64,000 nt of DNA from Microbacterium maritypicum. Its GTDB lineage: Bacteria; Actinomycetota; Actinomycetes; Actinomycetales; Microbacteriaceae. A model generated the notes under the pieces. It worked only from the letters and a program-made list of their open reading frames with translations. It was not told the origin of the DNA and searched no databases. A program made the translations under genes and the position numbers. This document shows, piece by piece, positions 20,387 through 30,259 of the stretch (position 1 is its first letter; each line of letters begins with the position of its first letter). The stretch covers positions 1,736,001 to 1,800,000 of the forward strand of contig NZ_CP168030.1 of NCBI RefSeq assembly GCF_041529975.1. Reading direction: 5' to 3'.

Positions 20387-20420
20387 CAAAATGGCCACCC
20401 ATCGATGGGTGGCCATTTTG
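20387..20420 (+). terminator. rrn terminator 1 (34-nt perfect palindrome)
   Basis: A perfect palindrome centred on ATCGAT, with the left arm CAAAATGGCCACCCAT, directly after 5S. The arms end in TTTTG. Confidence 0.85.
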
Positions 20421-20442
20421 CATTGTGCTGGAGAAGAACAGG

Positions 20443-20468
20443 AGAGCCATCCCTCGCGGGGTGGCTCT
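20443..20468. terminator. rrn terminator 2
   Basis: AGAGCCATCCC pairs with GGGGTGGCTCT around a TCGC loop (one wobble). It lies between the rrn operon and the convergent IclR gene, so it may serve both. Confidence 0.7.
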
Positions 20469-20500
20469 TCTGCGTTAACCCGCGCCGCGACGTCGTTGCT

Positions 20501-21283
20501 TCACCGCTTCAGACGAGCCTCGAGCATGGCTGCGCACTCCTGTACAGCTGTGGCCAGAAGATTCTCGTCCAGATCCATGCGACCCCACGTCACGGCGACG
20601 GCGGCCACCGGCCACCCGGCAGCGTCGAGAACCGCGGCGCCCACACTGCGCAGGCCATCCGCGATCTCGCTGTTCTCTGTCGCGTACCCTCGTGAGCGCA
20701 CCTCGCGGAGGAGCTCTCGCAGCTCTCGTGGTGAGCGCGGCCCGAGCCCCGTCCGGTCGGGGAATGCCGACAGATCCGGATACAGGGCCCGCACCTGCTC
20801 ACGGGGGAGTGCAGCGAGCATCGCTCGCCCCGACGCGGTGAGGTGTGCCGGCAGCCGTACACCGACGTCGGTCACGAGAGCGGGCCGTCGTGGCGCGCGC
20901 TCCTCGACGATGTAGAGCACATCGCCGCCGCTCATCACTGCAAGATGCGCGGTCTCTCCCAACCGGTCGGAGAGGGCGGCCACCAGAGGCCTGCCCCTCC
21001 GAGCGAGTGGCTGTTGGCGGGTGTAGCCGCCGGCCAGCTCGAATGCCGACGCGCCGAGCCCCCATCGCCGTTCCTCGCGCAGGTGCAGAACGAACCCGTG
21101 AGCGGCCAGCGTGCTGAGGAGGTGGTAGACGGTCGACCGGGGCAGATCGAGCTCGCGCGCGATCGCCGACGCCGCCACCGGAGCGGGCCGACCGGCGAGA
21201 AAACTCAGGATGCGGAGCGTGTTGTCTGCCGCAGGTACCGGCGTGCCGTCGACCGGTGATGCATCGGGTTTGTCTGGGATCAC
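20501..21283 (-). CDS. IclR-family regulator of the hut genes
   Basis: About 260 residues. The N-terminal winged HTH (about 20-85) has NTLRILSFLAG and SAIARELDLPRSTVYHLLSTL. The C-terminal IclR effector domain (about 100-255) has GETAHLAVMSGGDVLYI, LPAHLTASGRAMLAALP and RGYATENSEIADGLRSVGAAV. I place the start at GTG 21283. The next in-frame ATG (21343) would overlap the hutH start codon itself and add 20 residues not seen in the family; TTG at 21289 is the other option. It is divergent from hutH, so it most likely controls the hut operon in response to histidine or urocanate. That ligand is inferred. Confidence 0.85.
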   Translation of the reverse strand: MIPDKPDASPVDGTPVPAADNTLRILSFLAGRPAPVAASAIARELDLPRSTVYHLLSTLAAHGFVLHLREERRWGLGASAFELAGGYTRQQPLARRGRPLVAALSDRLGETAHLAVMSGGDVLYIVEERAPRRPALVTDVGVRLPAHLTASGRAMLAALPREQVRALYPDLSAFPDRTGLGPRSPRELRELLREVRSRGYATENSEIADGLRSVGAAVLDAAGWPVAAVAVTWGRMDLDENLLATAVQECAAMLEARLKR

Positions 21284-21290
21284 AGACAAA
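21269..21290. promoter_or_regulatory. Palindromic operator at the IclR start codon
   Basis: Perfect 8-bp arms TTTGTCTG (21269-21276) and CAGACAAA (21283-21290) around 6 nt. The right arm contains the GTG start of the IclR gene and lies 52 bp upstream of the hutH ATG. A bound dimer would block both the regulator and the hut promoter. A likely IclR-family operator. Confidence 0.6.
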
Positions 21291-21341
21291 GCATCGCACG
21301 AACGGGTGCCGCTCACGACACGTCGGGTGTGGAATCGAGTC

Positions 21342-22883
21342 ATGACTTTTCCTGTTCCCGTTGTCATCGGTGCAGCCCCGCTGTCGCCTGCCGAGGTCGT
21401 CGCCGTCGCCCGCCACGATGTCCCCGTGCAGATCGACGCGGATGCTCTCGGCCGCGTCGCAGAGACCCGTCGCGTGATCGACGGCCTCGCCGCAGACCCG
21501 CATCCGCACTACGGCGTCTCGACCGGGTTCGGTGCCCTCGCGACCACCTTCATCGCCCCCGACCGGCGCCTGCAGCTGCAGGCCAGCCTGATCCGCTCGC
21601 ATGCTGCCGGCACAGGAGCCGAGGTCGAGCGCGAGGTCGTCCGCGGCCTCCAGCTCCTGCGGCTGCAGACCCTCGCCTCGGGACGCACGGGTGTGCGCCC
21701 GGTCGTCGTCGACACGTATGCGGCCATGCTGAACTCCGGAATCACCCCCGTCGTGCGTGAGTACGGGTCGCTCGGGTGCTCCGGCGATCTCGCCCCCCTC
21801 GCGCACATCGCCCTCGGCGCGATGGGCGAAGGTGAGGTCCGCGACGCATCGGGTGCTCTCGTCCCCGCGTCCGAAGCGCTCGCGACGGCGGGGATCGTAC
21901 CGCTCGTGCTTGTCGAGAAGGAGGGTCTCGCCCTCATCAACGGCACCGACGGCATGCTCGGCATGCTGGTGCTTGCGCTGTACGACCTCGAGACGCTCTT
22001 GCTCACTGCCGACGTGGCTGCGGCGATGTCGGTGGAGTCTCAGCTCGGTACCGACGCGGTCTTCGCCGCCGACCTCATGGCCCTGCGCCCGCAGACGGGG
22101 CAGACCGCATCCGCCGCTAACCTTCGGGCGCTGCTGACGGACTCCCCGATGGTCGCCAGCCACAAGGGGCCCGAGGACGGGCGCGTGCAGGACGCCTATT
22201 CGCTGCGTTGCTCACCCCAGGTGCACGGCGCAGCCCGCGACACGCTCGCGCACGCAGCGATGATCGCCGGCCGCGAGCTTGCCAGCGTCATCGACAACCC
22301 GGTCATCACCGTGGACGGACGCATCGAGTCCAACGGCAACTTCCACGGCGCCCCGGTGGCTGCCGTCCTCGACTTCCTGGCCATCTCGGTCGCCGACGTC
22401 GCGTCGGTGTCGGAGCGCCGGACCGACCGCGCGCTGGATCCGGCACGCAGTCACGGCCTCCCTCCCTTCCTCGCCGACGAGGTGGGCGTCGACTCGGGCC
22501 TCATGATCGCGCAGTACGCGGCCGCGGGCATCGTCTCCGAGCTGAAGCGCCTGGCGGTGCCGGCATCCGTCGATTCGATCCCATCGTCCGCCATGCAGGA
22601 GGACCACGTCTCGATGGGGTGGGCCGCCGCGCGCAAGCTGCGCCGTGCGATCGACGGCCTCGGCCGCGTGCTCGCGATCGAGATCCTCACCGGCGCTCGC
22701 GCCCTCGATCTGCGCGCCCCGCTGCAGGCAGGACCCGCGACCGGCGCCGTACGCGACCTGGTCCGCACGGTTGCCGCCGGCCCCGGCCCCGACCGCTTCC
22801 TCTCCCCGGAGATGGAAGCGGTCACCGCCCTCGTCCAGTCGGGCGACGTCGCCCGCATCGCAAAGGAGCACATCGATGGCTGA
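21342..22883 (+). CDS. hutH: Histidine ammonia-lyase
   Basis: 513-residue enzyme removing ammonia from histidine to give urocanate, the first step of histidine breakdown. The prosthetic MIO group forms from three consecutive residues, which here read Cys146-Ser147-Gly148 in [14 protein letters not shown]. Actinobacterial enzymes commonly have this CSG form in place of ASG. The substrate loop [10 protein letters not shown] is at about residue 52, and the C-terminal [20 protein letters not shown] is intact. I choose the ATG at 21342 ([10 protein letters not shown]); an open frame extends upstream to 21210 but runs over the divergent regulator. The stop overlaps hutU by 8 nt. Confidence 0.95.
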   Translation: MTFPVPVVIGAAPLSPAEVVAVARHDVPVQIDADALGRVAETRRVIDGLAADPHPHYGVSTGFGALATTFIAPDRRLQLQASLIRSHAAGTGAEVEREVVRGLQLLRLQTLASGRTGVRPVVVDTYAAMLNSGITPVVREYGSLGCSGDLAPLAHIALGAMGEGEVRDASGALVPASEALATAGIVPLVLVEKEGLALINGTDGMLGMLVLALYDLETLLLTADVAAAMSVESQLGTDAVFAADLMALRPQTGQTASAANLRALLTDSPMVASHKGPEDGRVQDAYSLRCSPQVHGAARDTLAHAAMIAGRELASVIDNPVITVDGRIESNGNFHGAPVAAVLDFLAISVADVASVSERRTDRALDPARSHGLPPFLADEVGVDSGLMIAQYAAAGIVSELKRLAVPASVDSIPSSAMQEDHVSMGWAAARKLRRAIDGLGRVLAIEILTGARALDLRAPLQAGPATGAVRDLVRTVAAGPGPDRFLSPEMEAVTALVQSGDVARIAKEHIDG

Positions 22884-24540
22884 GAACACGACCGCTGGGC
22901 CGCGTGCCGTCCGCGCTGCGCGCGGAAACACACGCACCGCGAAGAGCTGGGGCGCTGAAGCCGCCAAGCGCATGCTGATGAACAACCTCGACCCCGAAGT
23001 GGCCGAGCACCCCGAGGACCTCGTCGTGTACGGCGGGACGGGCAAGGCCGCCCGCAGCTGGGAGGCGTACGACGCGATCGTGCGCACTCTCGACGAGCTC
23101 GAACCCGACGAGACGCTGCTCGTGCAGTCGGGCAAGCCGGTCGGTGTGTTCCGCACCCACGAGTGGGCGCCGCGCGTGCTCATCGCCAACTCGAACCTGG
23201 TGGGGGACTGGGCGAACTGGCCGGAGTTCCGCCGTCTCGAGGAACTCGGCCTCATCATGTACGGGCAGATGACCGCGGGCTCCTGGATCTACATCGGCAC
23301 CCAGGGCATCCTGCAGGGGACCTATGAGACGTTCGCCGCGGTGGCACGCTCCCTCGGCCGGGATTCCCTGCGCGGCACCCTCACCCTCACCGGCGGTGCC
23401 GGCGGCATGGGCGGCGCCCAGCCCCTCGCCGTCACCATGAACGACGGCGCGGTGCTGATCGTCGACGTCGACGAGTCGCGTCTCTCTCGGCGGGTGGCGC
23501 ACGGCTACCTCGACGAGTACACGACCGATCTCGACGCGGCTGTCGCACGGGTCCTCGCAGCCAAGGCTGCCGGCGAGGCCCTCTCGGTCGGCGTCGTCGG
23601 CAACGCGGCCGAGGTCTTCCCCGAGCTGCGGCGTCGTGGCGTGCCGATCGACATCGTGACCGATCAGACCAGCGCGCACGATCCGCTCGCGTACCTCCCG
23701 ATCGGGATCGGCGTCGAGGAGTGGAAGGCCGAAGCCGAGCGCGACGCCGAGGAGTTCACTCGCCGGTCGCGCGCATCCATGGCGGCACATGTCGAGGCGA
23801 TGGTCGCGTTCCAGGACGCGGGAGCCGCCGTGTTCGACTACGGCAACTCGATCAGAGCCGAGGCGCAGCTCGGTGGCTACGACCGGGCCTTCGCCTTCCC
23901 CGGATTCGTGCCCGCCTACATCCGTCCGCAGTTCGAAGAGGGGCGCGGCCCGTTCCGCTGGGCGGCTCTCTCCGGAGACCCCGAGGACATCTACAAGACC
24001 GATCGCGCCATCGCCGACCTCTTCCCCGAGGACGCGGCCCTGCACCGCTGGCTGGAGAAGGCCGCGGAGAAAGTGCACTTCGAGGGACTCCCCGCACGCA
24101 TCTGCTGGCTCGGCTACAAGGAGCGGCACCTCGCGGGGCTCAAGTTCAACGAGATGGTCGCGTCGGGCGAACTCTCGGCGCCGATCGTGATCGGGCGGGA
24201 CCACCTGGACTCGGGCTCGGTCGCCTCGCCGTACCGCGAGACCGAGGCCATGAAGGACGGCTCCGACGCCGTCGCCGACTGGCCCCTGCTGAACGCGCTG
24301 CTGAACACGGCATCCGGGGCCTCCTGGGTATCGCTGCACCACGGAGGCGGTGTCGGCATCGGCCGATCGATCCACGCGGGTCAGGTGACCGTCGCCGACG
24401 GCTCGGCCCTCGCCGCGGAGAAGCTCGAACGGGTGCTCACCAACGACCCGGGCACCGGTGTGATGCGTCACGTGGATGCCGGGTATGAGCGCGCCCGCGA
24501 GGTCGCGCGCGAGCGCGGCCTGAACATCCCGATGCTCTGA
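22876..24540 (+). CDS. hutU: Urocanate hydratase
   Basis: 554 residues, hydrating urocanate to imidazolonepropionate using tightly bound NAD+. Seen: [20 protein letters not shown] near the N-terminus, [20 protein letters not shown] (glycine-rich NAD-binding loop, about 172-191) and VDESRLSRR. The C-terminal region has [22 protein letters not shown] sequence (here [17 protein letters not shown]). AAAGGAG precedes the ATG, which lies within the last codons of hutH, so the two are coupled. Length matches the family. Confidence 0.96.
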   Translation: MAENTTAGPRAVRAARGNTRTAKSWGAEAAKRMLMNNLDPEVAEHPEDLVVYGGTGKAARSWEAYDAIVRTLDELEPDETLLVQSGKPVGVFRTHEWAPRVLIANSNLVGDWANWPEFRRLEELGLIMYGQMTAGSWIYIGTQGILQGTYETFAAVARSLGRDSLRGTLTLTGGAGGMGGAQPLAVTMNDGAVLIVDVDESRLSRRVAHGYLDEYTTDLDAAVARVLAAKAAGEALSVGVVGNAAEVFPELRRRGVPIDIVTDQTSAHDPLAYLPIGIGVEEWKAEAERDAEEFTRRSRASMAAHVEAMVAFQDAGAAVFDYGNSIRAEAQLGGYDRAFAFPGFVPAYIRPQFEEGRGPFRWAALSGDPEDIYKTDRAIADLFPEDAALHRWLEKAAEKVHFEGLPARICWLGYKERHLAGLKFNEMVASGELSAPIVIGRDHLDSGSVASPYRETEAMKDGSDAVADWPLLNALLNTASGASWVSLHHGGGVGIGRSIHAGQVTVADGSALAAEKLERVLTNDPGTGVMRHVDAGYERAREVARERGLNIPML

Positions 24541-24574
24541 CACACTCGAAGGATCTCGAACGGGAGGAACAGCG

Positions 24575-25756
24575 ATGCGCACGCTGCTCACCAACATCGC
24601 GGAACTGACCACCAACGTCGCCGTCGACGGCGACCCGTGTGGAACCCTGAGCAATGCGGCCGTCCTGATGGAGGACGACCGCATCGCCTGGGTCGGCGCG
24701 GCCGCGGACGCACCGGCGTCCGATGGCACGGTGGATGCCGGCGGCCGGGCCGTGATCCCCGGATTCGTCGACAGCCACAGCCACCTGGTGTTCGCGGGCG
24801 ACCGCGCGGCGGAGTTCGAGGCGCGCATGGCGGGGCAGAAGTACGCGGCCGGCGGCATCCGCTCCACCGTCGCCGCCACCCGGGCAGCGAGTGACGAGGA
24901 GCTGCGCGCGCGACTCCGCGGGTTCCTCGCCGAGATGCTCGCGCAGGGGACGACCACCGTCGAGGTCAAGAGCGGCTACGGGCTGAGTGTCGCCGACGAG
25001 GAACGGCTCGTGCGTCTGGCGGCGGAGGTCACATCGGAGGTGACCTTCCTCGGCGCGCACGTCGTTCCCGCGGAGTACGCCGACCGCCCGGATGAGTACG
25101 TGGACCTGGTCACGGGCCCCATGCTCGACGCCTGCGCACCGTACGCGAAATGGATCGACGTGTTCTGCGAGACCGGTGCGTTCACGGTGACGCAATCACG
25201 GCGAGTGCTCGAGGCGGGGATCGCGCGCGGACTCGCGCCCCGCGTCCATGCGAGCCAGCTCGGACCGGGCGACGGCGTGCGCCTCGCGGTCGATCTGGGC
25301 GCAGCGTCCATCGACCACGGCACTTACCTGACGGACGCCGACATCGACGCGCTCGCCCAGAGCTCCACCGTCCTCACGCTGCTTCCGGGAGTCGAGTTCT
25401 CGACCAGACAGCCCTACCCCGACGCGCGACGCCTGGTCGATGCGGGCGTCACCGTGGCCCTCGCGTGCGACACGAATCCGGGATCGAGCTTCACCTCGTC
25501 GATGCCGTTCTGCATCGCGATCGCTGTGCGCGACATGGGCCTGACCCCGGCCGAAGCCGTCTGGGCGGCGACCGCAGGCGGCGCCCGTGCGCTGCGGCGC
25601 GACGACGTCGGGATCATCGCCCCCGGTGCCCGCGCCGACCTCGTGCTGCTCGATGCCCCTACCCGCGTGCATCTCGCGTACCGCCCAGGCGTGCCCCTGG
25701 TGCGTCAGGTGTGGAAGGACGGCGCGACCGTCGTGCGAGTCGTCGCCGTCGTGTGA
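24575..25756 (+). CDS. hutI: Imidazolonepropionase
   Basis: 393-residue amidohydrolase converting imidazolone-5-propionate to N-formimidoyl-glutamate. Metal ligands are visible: HSHLVF in [17 protein letters not shown] (about 67-75), the later GAHVVP, the [10 protein letters not shown] region (about 226), and [14 protein letters not shown]. All are typical of HutI. GGGAGG precedes the ATG, 34 nt after hutU. It is the last gene of the hutHUI operon and is convergent with hutG, with the two stops 1 nt apart. Confidence 0.95.
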   Translation: MRTLLTNIAELTTNVAVDGDPCGTLSNAAVLMEDDRIAWVGAAADAPASDGTVDAGGRAVIPGFVDSHSHLVFAGDRAAEFEARMAGQKYAAGGIRSTVAATRAASDEELRARLRGFLAEMLAQGTTTVEVKSGYGLSVADEERLVRLAAEVTSEVTFLGAHVVPAEYADRPDEYVDLVTGPMLDACAPYAKWIDVFCETGAFTVTQSRRVLEAGIARGLAPRVHASQLGPGDGVRLAVDLGAASIDHGTYLTDADIDALAQSSTVLTLLPGVEFSTRQPYPDARRLVDAGVTVALACDTNPGSSFTSSMPFCIAIAVRDMGLTPAEAVWAATAGGARALRRDDVGIIAPGARADLVLLDAPTRVHLAYRPGVPLVRQVWKDGATVVRVVAVV

Positions 25757-25757
25757 G

Positions 25758-26690
25758 TCACCGACGGGCGGCGAGACCGGCGAGCAGTTCGAGCACGCAC
25801 AGCGCCGCGAGCCGGACCGTGCGGGCATCCTCGGCATCGGCCGTCGCGTCGACCTCGGCGATGTCGGCGCTCACGACGCGGGGATCCGCGGCCACGGCAC
25901 GGGTCAGCGCGCGCAGCTCCCATGCCTGGAGCCCGCCCGGCACACTCGCGGGGCAACCCGGTGCGACCGAGCGGTCGCACACGTCCACGTCGATGTCGAG
26001 GTGCACGCGGGAGTCCTCACCGGCGCCCGCGATCTCCAGGGCCTCCGCGACCACGTCGTCGACGCCGCGACGGCGCAGCTCGTCGAGGGTGATCACCCGG
26101 ATGCCCCACTCAGCGGCACGCTGCGCGTAGGCGGCGGAGTTCGCGAAGTCGGCGATGCCGATCTGCACGATCCTGGACGGATCGATGCGCGCGGTGCCGA
26201 GCGACGACACAGCAGGCACGTCTTCGACGAGGCGGCGCACCGGCGTGCCGTTGGAGATCCCGTCACGAAGGTCGAAGTGCGCGTCGAAGGTGATCAGCCC
26301 TGTCGCCTCGGCGCCGAGGGCCACCGGATAGGTGAGCGAGTTGTCGCCGCCGAGTGCGATCACGAGTTCTGTGGCACCGGTGAGCTTTCGCACGCGGGAG
26401 ATGACCCTCGCCTCACCGGCGGATCCGTCGGGATCGGTCACGTCGCCGGCGTCGGCGATGCGCAGAACGTCATCGAGTTCGACCACGGGCGGGCCCATCA
26501 GGGCGGTTCCGTATCGGGGGAGGGCTTCGCGGATCGCGGTCGGTGTCGCGTGCGCACCTGTCGGTGAAAGCGACGTGCGCCAGGTCGGTACGCCGAGCAG
26601 CACGGCATCGGCTGCACCGCTGAAGGCGGGCCAGGATCCGGCGCGCCGCCAGAGCGGGTCGTGACTCAGCTGTCGGGATGCGGGTGCCAT
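25758..26690 (-). CDS. hutG: Formimidoylglutamase (arginase-family hydrolase)
   Basis: 310 residues, expected to hydrolyse N-formimidoyl-glutamate to glutamate and formamide, completing the pathway. Arginase-fold metal motifs: GGDNS (first ligand position Asn in place of the more usual His), FDAHFD, and LDIDVDVCD near residue 230. It is encoded opposite to hutHUI with the stops 1 nt apart, and lies 1 nt after the DUF445 gene, so it is probably transcribed with DUF445 and not with the rest of the hut operon. Agmatinase or guanidino-acid hydrolase would be the alternative, but the neighbours strongly favour HutG. Confidence 0.9.
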   Translation of the reverse strand: MAPASRQLSHDPLWRRAGSWPAFSGAADAVLLGVPTWRTSLSPTGAHATPTAIREALPRYGTALMGPPVVELDDVLRIADAGDVTDPDGSAGEARVISRVRKLTGATELVIALGGDNSLTYPVALGAEATGLITFDAHFDLRDGISNGTPVRRLVEDVPAVSSLGTARIDPSRIVQIGIADFANSAAYAQRAAEWGIRVITLDELRRRGVDDVVAEALEIAGAGEDSRVHLDIDVDVCDRSVAPGCPASVPGGLQAWELRALTRAVAADPRVVSADIAEVDATADAEDARTVRLAALCVLELLAGLAARR

Positions 26691-26691
26691 A

Positions 26692-27969
26692 TCAGACTCC
26701 GGGGATCAGGGCGTGGGCGATCGTGAAGATGGCGAGGCCGGCGAGGGCGCCGACGAACGTGCCGTTCAGGCGGATGTACTGCAGGTCGCGTCCGACCATG
26801 AGCTCGATCTTCTCCGTGGTCTCGGCCGGGTCCCAGCGCTCGACGGTGTCGGTGATGATCGACGCGATGTCGTGGCGGTAGCGGTCGACGAGGAAAACGG
26901 CGGCATCGGACACCCAGGTGTCCACGCGGTTCTGCAGCGCGGCATCCGTCGTCAGGCGTTCGCCGACCTCCTGCAGCGCTTGCACCGCTCGTCGGCGCAG
27001 ACCGCTCTCGGGGTCGGCGAGAGCGGCGAGCAACCCGTTCTTCGCGGTGTTCCACGCCTCGGCGGCCAGGGCACCGACCCGAGGGCTGTCGAACAGCGAC
27101 GCCTTCGCGTTCTCGAGCTTGGCGCGGGTGGCGGGGTCGTTCTGCAGGTTGTCGGCGAGGCGGCCGAGGTAGCCGTCGACGGCGATGCGGGCCGGGTGCC
27201 GCGGGTCGGCCTGCACGGCGTGGACGAACTTGATCGCCTCGTTGTAGACGGTGTCGTCGACGAAGCGATGCGCGAGCTTCGGGACCCAGCCGGGAAGGCG
27301 CCGCGAGACGAGGCCCGAGAAGGACTCGGCGTTGGCCTCGAGCCAACGTCCGATGCTGTCGACCGCGAGATCGACGGCGCCGTGATGTGCGTCGGCCTCG
27401 ACGATCTTCTCGAGCCACGCGCCCGCGGGAGGGCCCCACTCCGGAGCGACGAGGTGCTCGCGCGCGAGGTCGGTGATGAGGTCGCGCACGTCGTCGTCGC
27501 TCAGCGCGTTGAGCACCGCTGTCGCGATGGTCGCCCCCTCGGCGCCGACACGCTCGGCGTGCGGAGCCTCGCGCAGCCATTCGCCGGCACGGAGGGCGAT
27601 CCGCGTGCTCGACAGCTTGGTGCGCACGACATCGCCCGCCAGGAAGTTCGTCTCGACGAACTCGCCGAGGCTCCGGCCGATCTCGTCCTTGCGGCTCGGG
27701 ATGATCGCGGTGTGCGGGATCGGCAGTCCCAGCGGGCGGCGGAACAGCGCGGTCACGGCGAACCAGTCCGCGAGCGCGCCCACCATGCCGCCCTCTGCCG
27801 CGGCACGGACATAGGCGAGCCAGTCGAACCGCTGCTGGAAGGCGAAGGCGAACACGAAGACCACGGCCATGAACACCAGCGCTCCGAGGGCGACGGCCTT
27901 CATCCGGCGGAGCGCGCGCAGGCGTTCCTGGTCAGCGGGCGAGAGCTGCGTCATCGGTGTTCGCGGCAT
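26692..27969 (-). CDS. DUF445-family membrane protein
   Basis: 425 residues. After a short charged start come one or two hydrophobic segments (about 27-50 and 63-80), with the family signature GGMVGALADWFAVTALFRRPLG and the following IPHTAIIPSRKDEIGRSLGEFV. The middle is a long, mostly helical soluble region, and the C-terminus ends in a membrane segment (NGTFVGALAGLAIFTIAHALIPG). Function of DUF445 is unknown. It overlaps nothing and is followed 1 nt later by hutG. It is divergent from the CsoR-like gene with only 34 bp between the starts. Confidence 0.88.
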   Translation of the reverse strand: MPRTPMTQLSPADQERLRALRRMKAVALGALVFMAVVFVFAFAFQQRFDWLAYVRAAAEGGMVGALADWFAVTALFRRPLGLPIPHTAIIPSRKDEIGRSLGEFVETNFLAGDVVRTKLSSTRIALRAGEWLREAPHAERVGAEGATIATAVLNALSDDDVRDLITDLAREHLVAPEWGPPAGAWLEKIVEADAHHGAVDLAVDSIGRWLEANAESFSGLVSRRLPGWVPKLAHRFVDDTVYNEAIKFVHAVQADPRHPARIAVDGYLGRLADNLQNDPATRAKLENAKASLFDSPRVGALAAEAWNTAKNGLLAALADPESGLRRRAVQALQEVGERLTTDAALQNRVDTWVSDAAVFLVDRYRHDIASIITDTVERWDPAETTEKIELMVGRDLQYIRLNGTFVGALAGLAIFTIAHALIPGV

Positions 27970-28003
27970 GACGTCATCCTTTCACGGGCGGTAGCCTCGA
28001 GAC

Positions 28004-28276
28004 GTGATCGAAGACATCAAGAAGCGCGCCCTGCACCGCACCAGCATCCTCGAGGGGCAGATGCGCGGCGTCGCGCGGATGATCGAGAACGAGGAGTACT
28101 GCATGGACATCATCACGCAGTCGCGTGCGATCCAGCGTTCCCTCGAGTCGCTGAACCGGCTGCTGCTCGAGAACCACCTCCGCACGCACGTCACCCACAT
28201 GTTCGATGCGGGTGGAGACGAACGCGACAAGGCCGTGGTCGAGCTGCTCAAAGCCTTCGACTTCGACTCCAAGTAG
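28004..28276 (+). CDS. CsoR/RcnR-family metal-sensing repressor
   Basis: 90-residue all-helical DUF156 protein. The N-terminus RTSILEGQMRGVARMIENEEYCMDII is typical. Candidate ligand residues are Cys33, His58 and His62, with His65 beyond. CsoR copper sensors have Cys-His-Cys, so the second cysteine is His here. The metal or electrophile sensed is therefore uncertain. The GTG start at 28004 has TAGCCT 6 nt upstream (27992-27997), indicating a leaderless mRNA. No efflux gene adjoins it; the divergent neighbour is DUF445. Confidence 0.85.
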   Translation: MIEDIKKRALHRTSILEGQMRGVARMIENEEYCMDIITQSRAIQRSLESLNRLLLENHLRTHVTHMFDAGGDERDKAVVELLKAFDFDSK

Positions 28277-28314
28277 CCGGTTCTCGTCCGCCCACCTGCG
28301 ACGGATTCGACGCC

Positions 28315-29709
28315 TTAGAGCACCGACTGCGCGCGCGTCAGCACGTCACGGAGGATCTGCTCGATCTCGCGGAACTCGGCCGGCCCGACGGTGAGCGGTG
28401 GCGCGAGCTGGATGACGGGGTCGCCGCGATCGTCGGCGCGACAGTACAGGCCCGCCTCGAACAGCGCGGGGGAGAGGAACCCACGCAGCAGCCGCTCGGA
28501 CTCGGCGCCGTCGAAGGTCTCCTTGGTGGCCTTGTCCTTCACGAGCTCGATGCCGAAGAAGTACCCGTCCCCGCGCACGTCACCGACCATGGGCAGGTCG
28601 AGCAGCTTCTCGAGCTCGGCGCGGAAGAGCGGAGAGTTCTCGCGGACATTCGCGTTGAGTCCCTCCTCGTCGAAGATGTCGAGGTTCTCCAGTGCGACTG
28701 CTGCGGAGACGGGGTGACCGCCGAACGTGTAACCGTGCGGGAACGAGACGTCTCCCTTCGAGAACGGCTCGTAGATGCGGTCGCTGACGATCGTCGCACC
28801 GATGGGGGAGTATCCGCTCGTCATGCCCTTGGCGCACGTGATCATGTCGGGCACGTAGCCGAGGCCCGTGCAGGCGAACGTGTGGCCGAGGCGCCCGAAG
28901 GCGCAGATGACCTCGTCCGACACGAGGAGCACGTCATGGCGGTCGCAGATCTCGCGGACGCGCGCGAAGTAGCCGGGAGGCGGCGGGAAGCAGCCGCCGG
29001 AGTTCTGCACCGGCTCGAGGAACACCGCGGCGACCGTGTCGGCACCCTCGAACAGGATCATCTCCTCGATGCGGTCTGCCGCCCAGCGTCCGAAGGCCTC
29101 GAGGTCGTCGGCGGGCGCGCCCATCTCGGCCGCGCGATAGAAGTTGGTGTTCGGCACGCGGAAGCCGCCAGGGGTGACCGGCTCGAACATCGACTTCATC
29201 GCCGGGATGCCGGTGATCGCCAGCGCTCCCTGCGGGGTGCCGTGGTACGCGACCGCCCGGGAGATCACCTTGTGCTTGGCGGGCTTCCCCTGCAGCTTCC
29301 AGTAGTGCTTCGCGAGCTTGAACGCGGTCTCGACGGCCTCGCCGCCGCCCGTGGAGAAGAAGACTCGGTTGAGGTCGCCCGGAGCCTCGTCCGCGAGACG
29401 GTCGGCCAGCTCGATCGCCGCCGGATGCGCATACGACCACAGCGGGAAGAACGCCAGCTCGGATGCCTGCGCGGCGGCCGCCTCCGCCAGCCTTCGCCGA
29501 CCGTGCCCGGCGTTCACCACGAACAGGCCGGCGAGGCCGTCGAAGTACTCCTTGCCCTTCGCGTCCCAGATCCGATGGCCGTCGCCTTTGACGATGATCG
29601 GGACACCGGACGCGGTCATCGTGGACTGCCGGGCGAAGTGCATCCAGAGATGGTCCTTCGCCATCGTCTGCAGCGCGGACTCCGACGGGATGGTGCGTGC
29701 GGTGTTCAT
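28315..29709 (-). CDS. Class III PLP-dependent aminotransferase (omega-amino-acid type)
   Basis: 464 residues, fold type I. Seen: the PLP phosphate-binding STGGGEAVETAFKLAKHYW (about 118-136), YHGTPQGALAITG, the aspartate motif LLVSDEVICAFGRLG (about 253), and the Schiff-base lysine in ITCAKGMTSGYSPIGA (about 287). Closest in pattern to putrescine/beta-alanine/4-aminobutyrate-pyruvate aminotransferases annotated as the aspartate aminotransferase family. The substrate cannot be fixed. The ATG overlaps the Lrp stop by 4 nt, so the two are coupled and the regulator probably controls it. Confidence 0.88.
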   Translation of the reverse strand: MNTARTIPSESALQTMAKDHLWMHFARQSTMTASGVPIIVKGDGHRIWDAKGKEYFDGLAGLFVVNAGHGRRRLAEAAAAQASELAFFPLWSYAHPAAIELADRLADEAPGDLNRVFFSTGGGEAVETAFKLAKHYWKLQGKPAKHKVISRAVAYHGTPQGALAITGIPAMKSMFEPVTPGGFRVPNTNFYRAAEMGAPADDLEAFGRWAADRIEEMILFEGADTVAAVFLEPVQNSGGCFPPPPGYFARVREICDRHDVLLVSDEVICAFGRLGHTFACTGLGYVPDMITCAKGMTSGYSPIGATIVSDRIYEPFSKGDVSFPHGYTFGGHPVSAAVALENLDIFDEEGLNANVRENSPLFRAELEKLLDLPMVGDVRGDGYFFGIELVKDKATKETFDGAESERLLRGFLSPALFEAGLYCRADDRGDPVIQLAPPLTVGPAEFREIEQILRDVLTRAQSVL

Positions 29710-30173
29710 CTGGTCCCCCAGTTGTAGAGCTGCTTCTGCAGCTTCGCGTAGATGAAGGTCTCGGTGGAGAGGACGCCGTCGATCGGGCGGATGACGTCGT
29801 TGATCAGAGACAGCAGGTCGTCGTCGTCCTCACAGACCACCTCTGCGAGGACGTCGAAGGAGCCGACCGTGATGACGACGTAGTCGACGGCATCGATCGC
29901 CGCCACGGCCTCGGCGACGTGTCGTGTATCTCCCGACACGCGGATGCCGATCATCGCCTGCCGGGGGAAGCCGAGCTGCATCGGATCGGTGACCGCGACG
30001 ATCTGCATCACCCCGGACTCCGTCAGTCGCTGCACGCGCTGCCGTACGGCGGCCTCGCTCAGGCCGACCACACGACCGATGTCGGAATACGAGCGGCGTC
30101 CGTCTTCCTGGAGCAGCTCGATGATCGTCTTGGAGATCGCGTCGAGTGTGGGATTCTTCTTCACCGGACCCAT
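29706..30173 (-). CDS. Lrp/AsnC-family transcriptional regulator
   Basis: 155 residues. The N-terminal HTH (LDAISKTIIELLQEDGRRSYSDI and AAVRQRVQRLTESGVMQIVAV) is followed by a RAM ligand-binding domain (about 80-150, TRHVAEAVAAIDAVDYVVIT ... GVLSTETFIYAKLQKQLYNW). It overlaps the aminotransferase gene by 4 nt and is upstream of it, which suggests it responds to the amino compound that the enzyme uses. Confidence 0.92.
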   Translation of the reverse strand: MGPVKKNPTLDAISKTIIELLQEDGRRSYSDIGRVVGLSEAAVRQRVQRLTESGVMQIVAVTDPMQLGFPRQAMIGIRVSGDTRHVAEAVAAIDAVDYVVITVGSFDVLAEVVCEDDDDLLSLINDVIRPIDGVLSTETFIYAKLQKQLYNWGTR

Positions 30174-30259
30174 GGTGCGATCTTCGCACTCGTCACCGCG
30201 TCAGGCAACCGATTCCGCGGTCGCGACGTGCTTCATCGACGGAACCGGCGGGAATGCGC

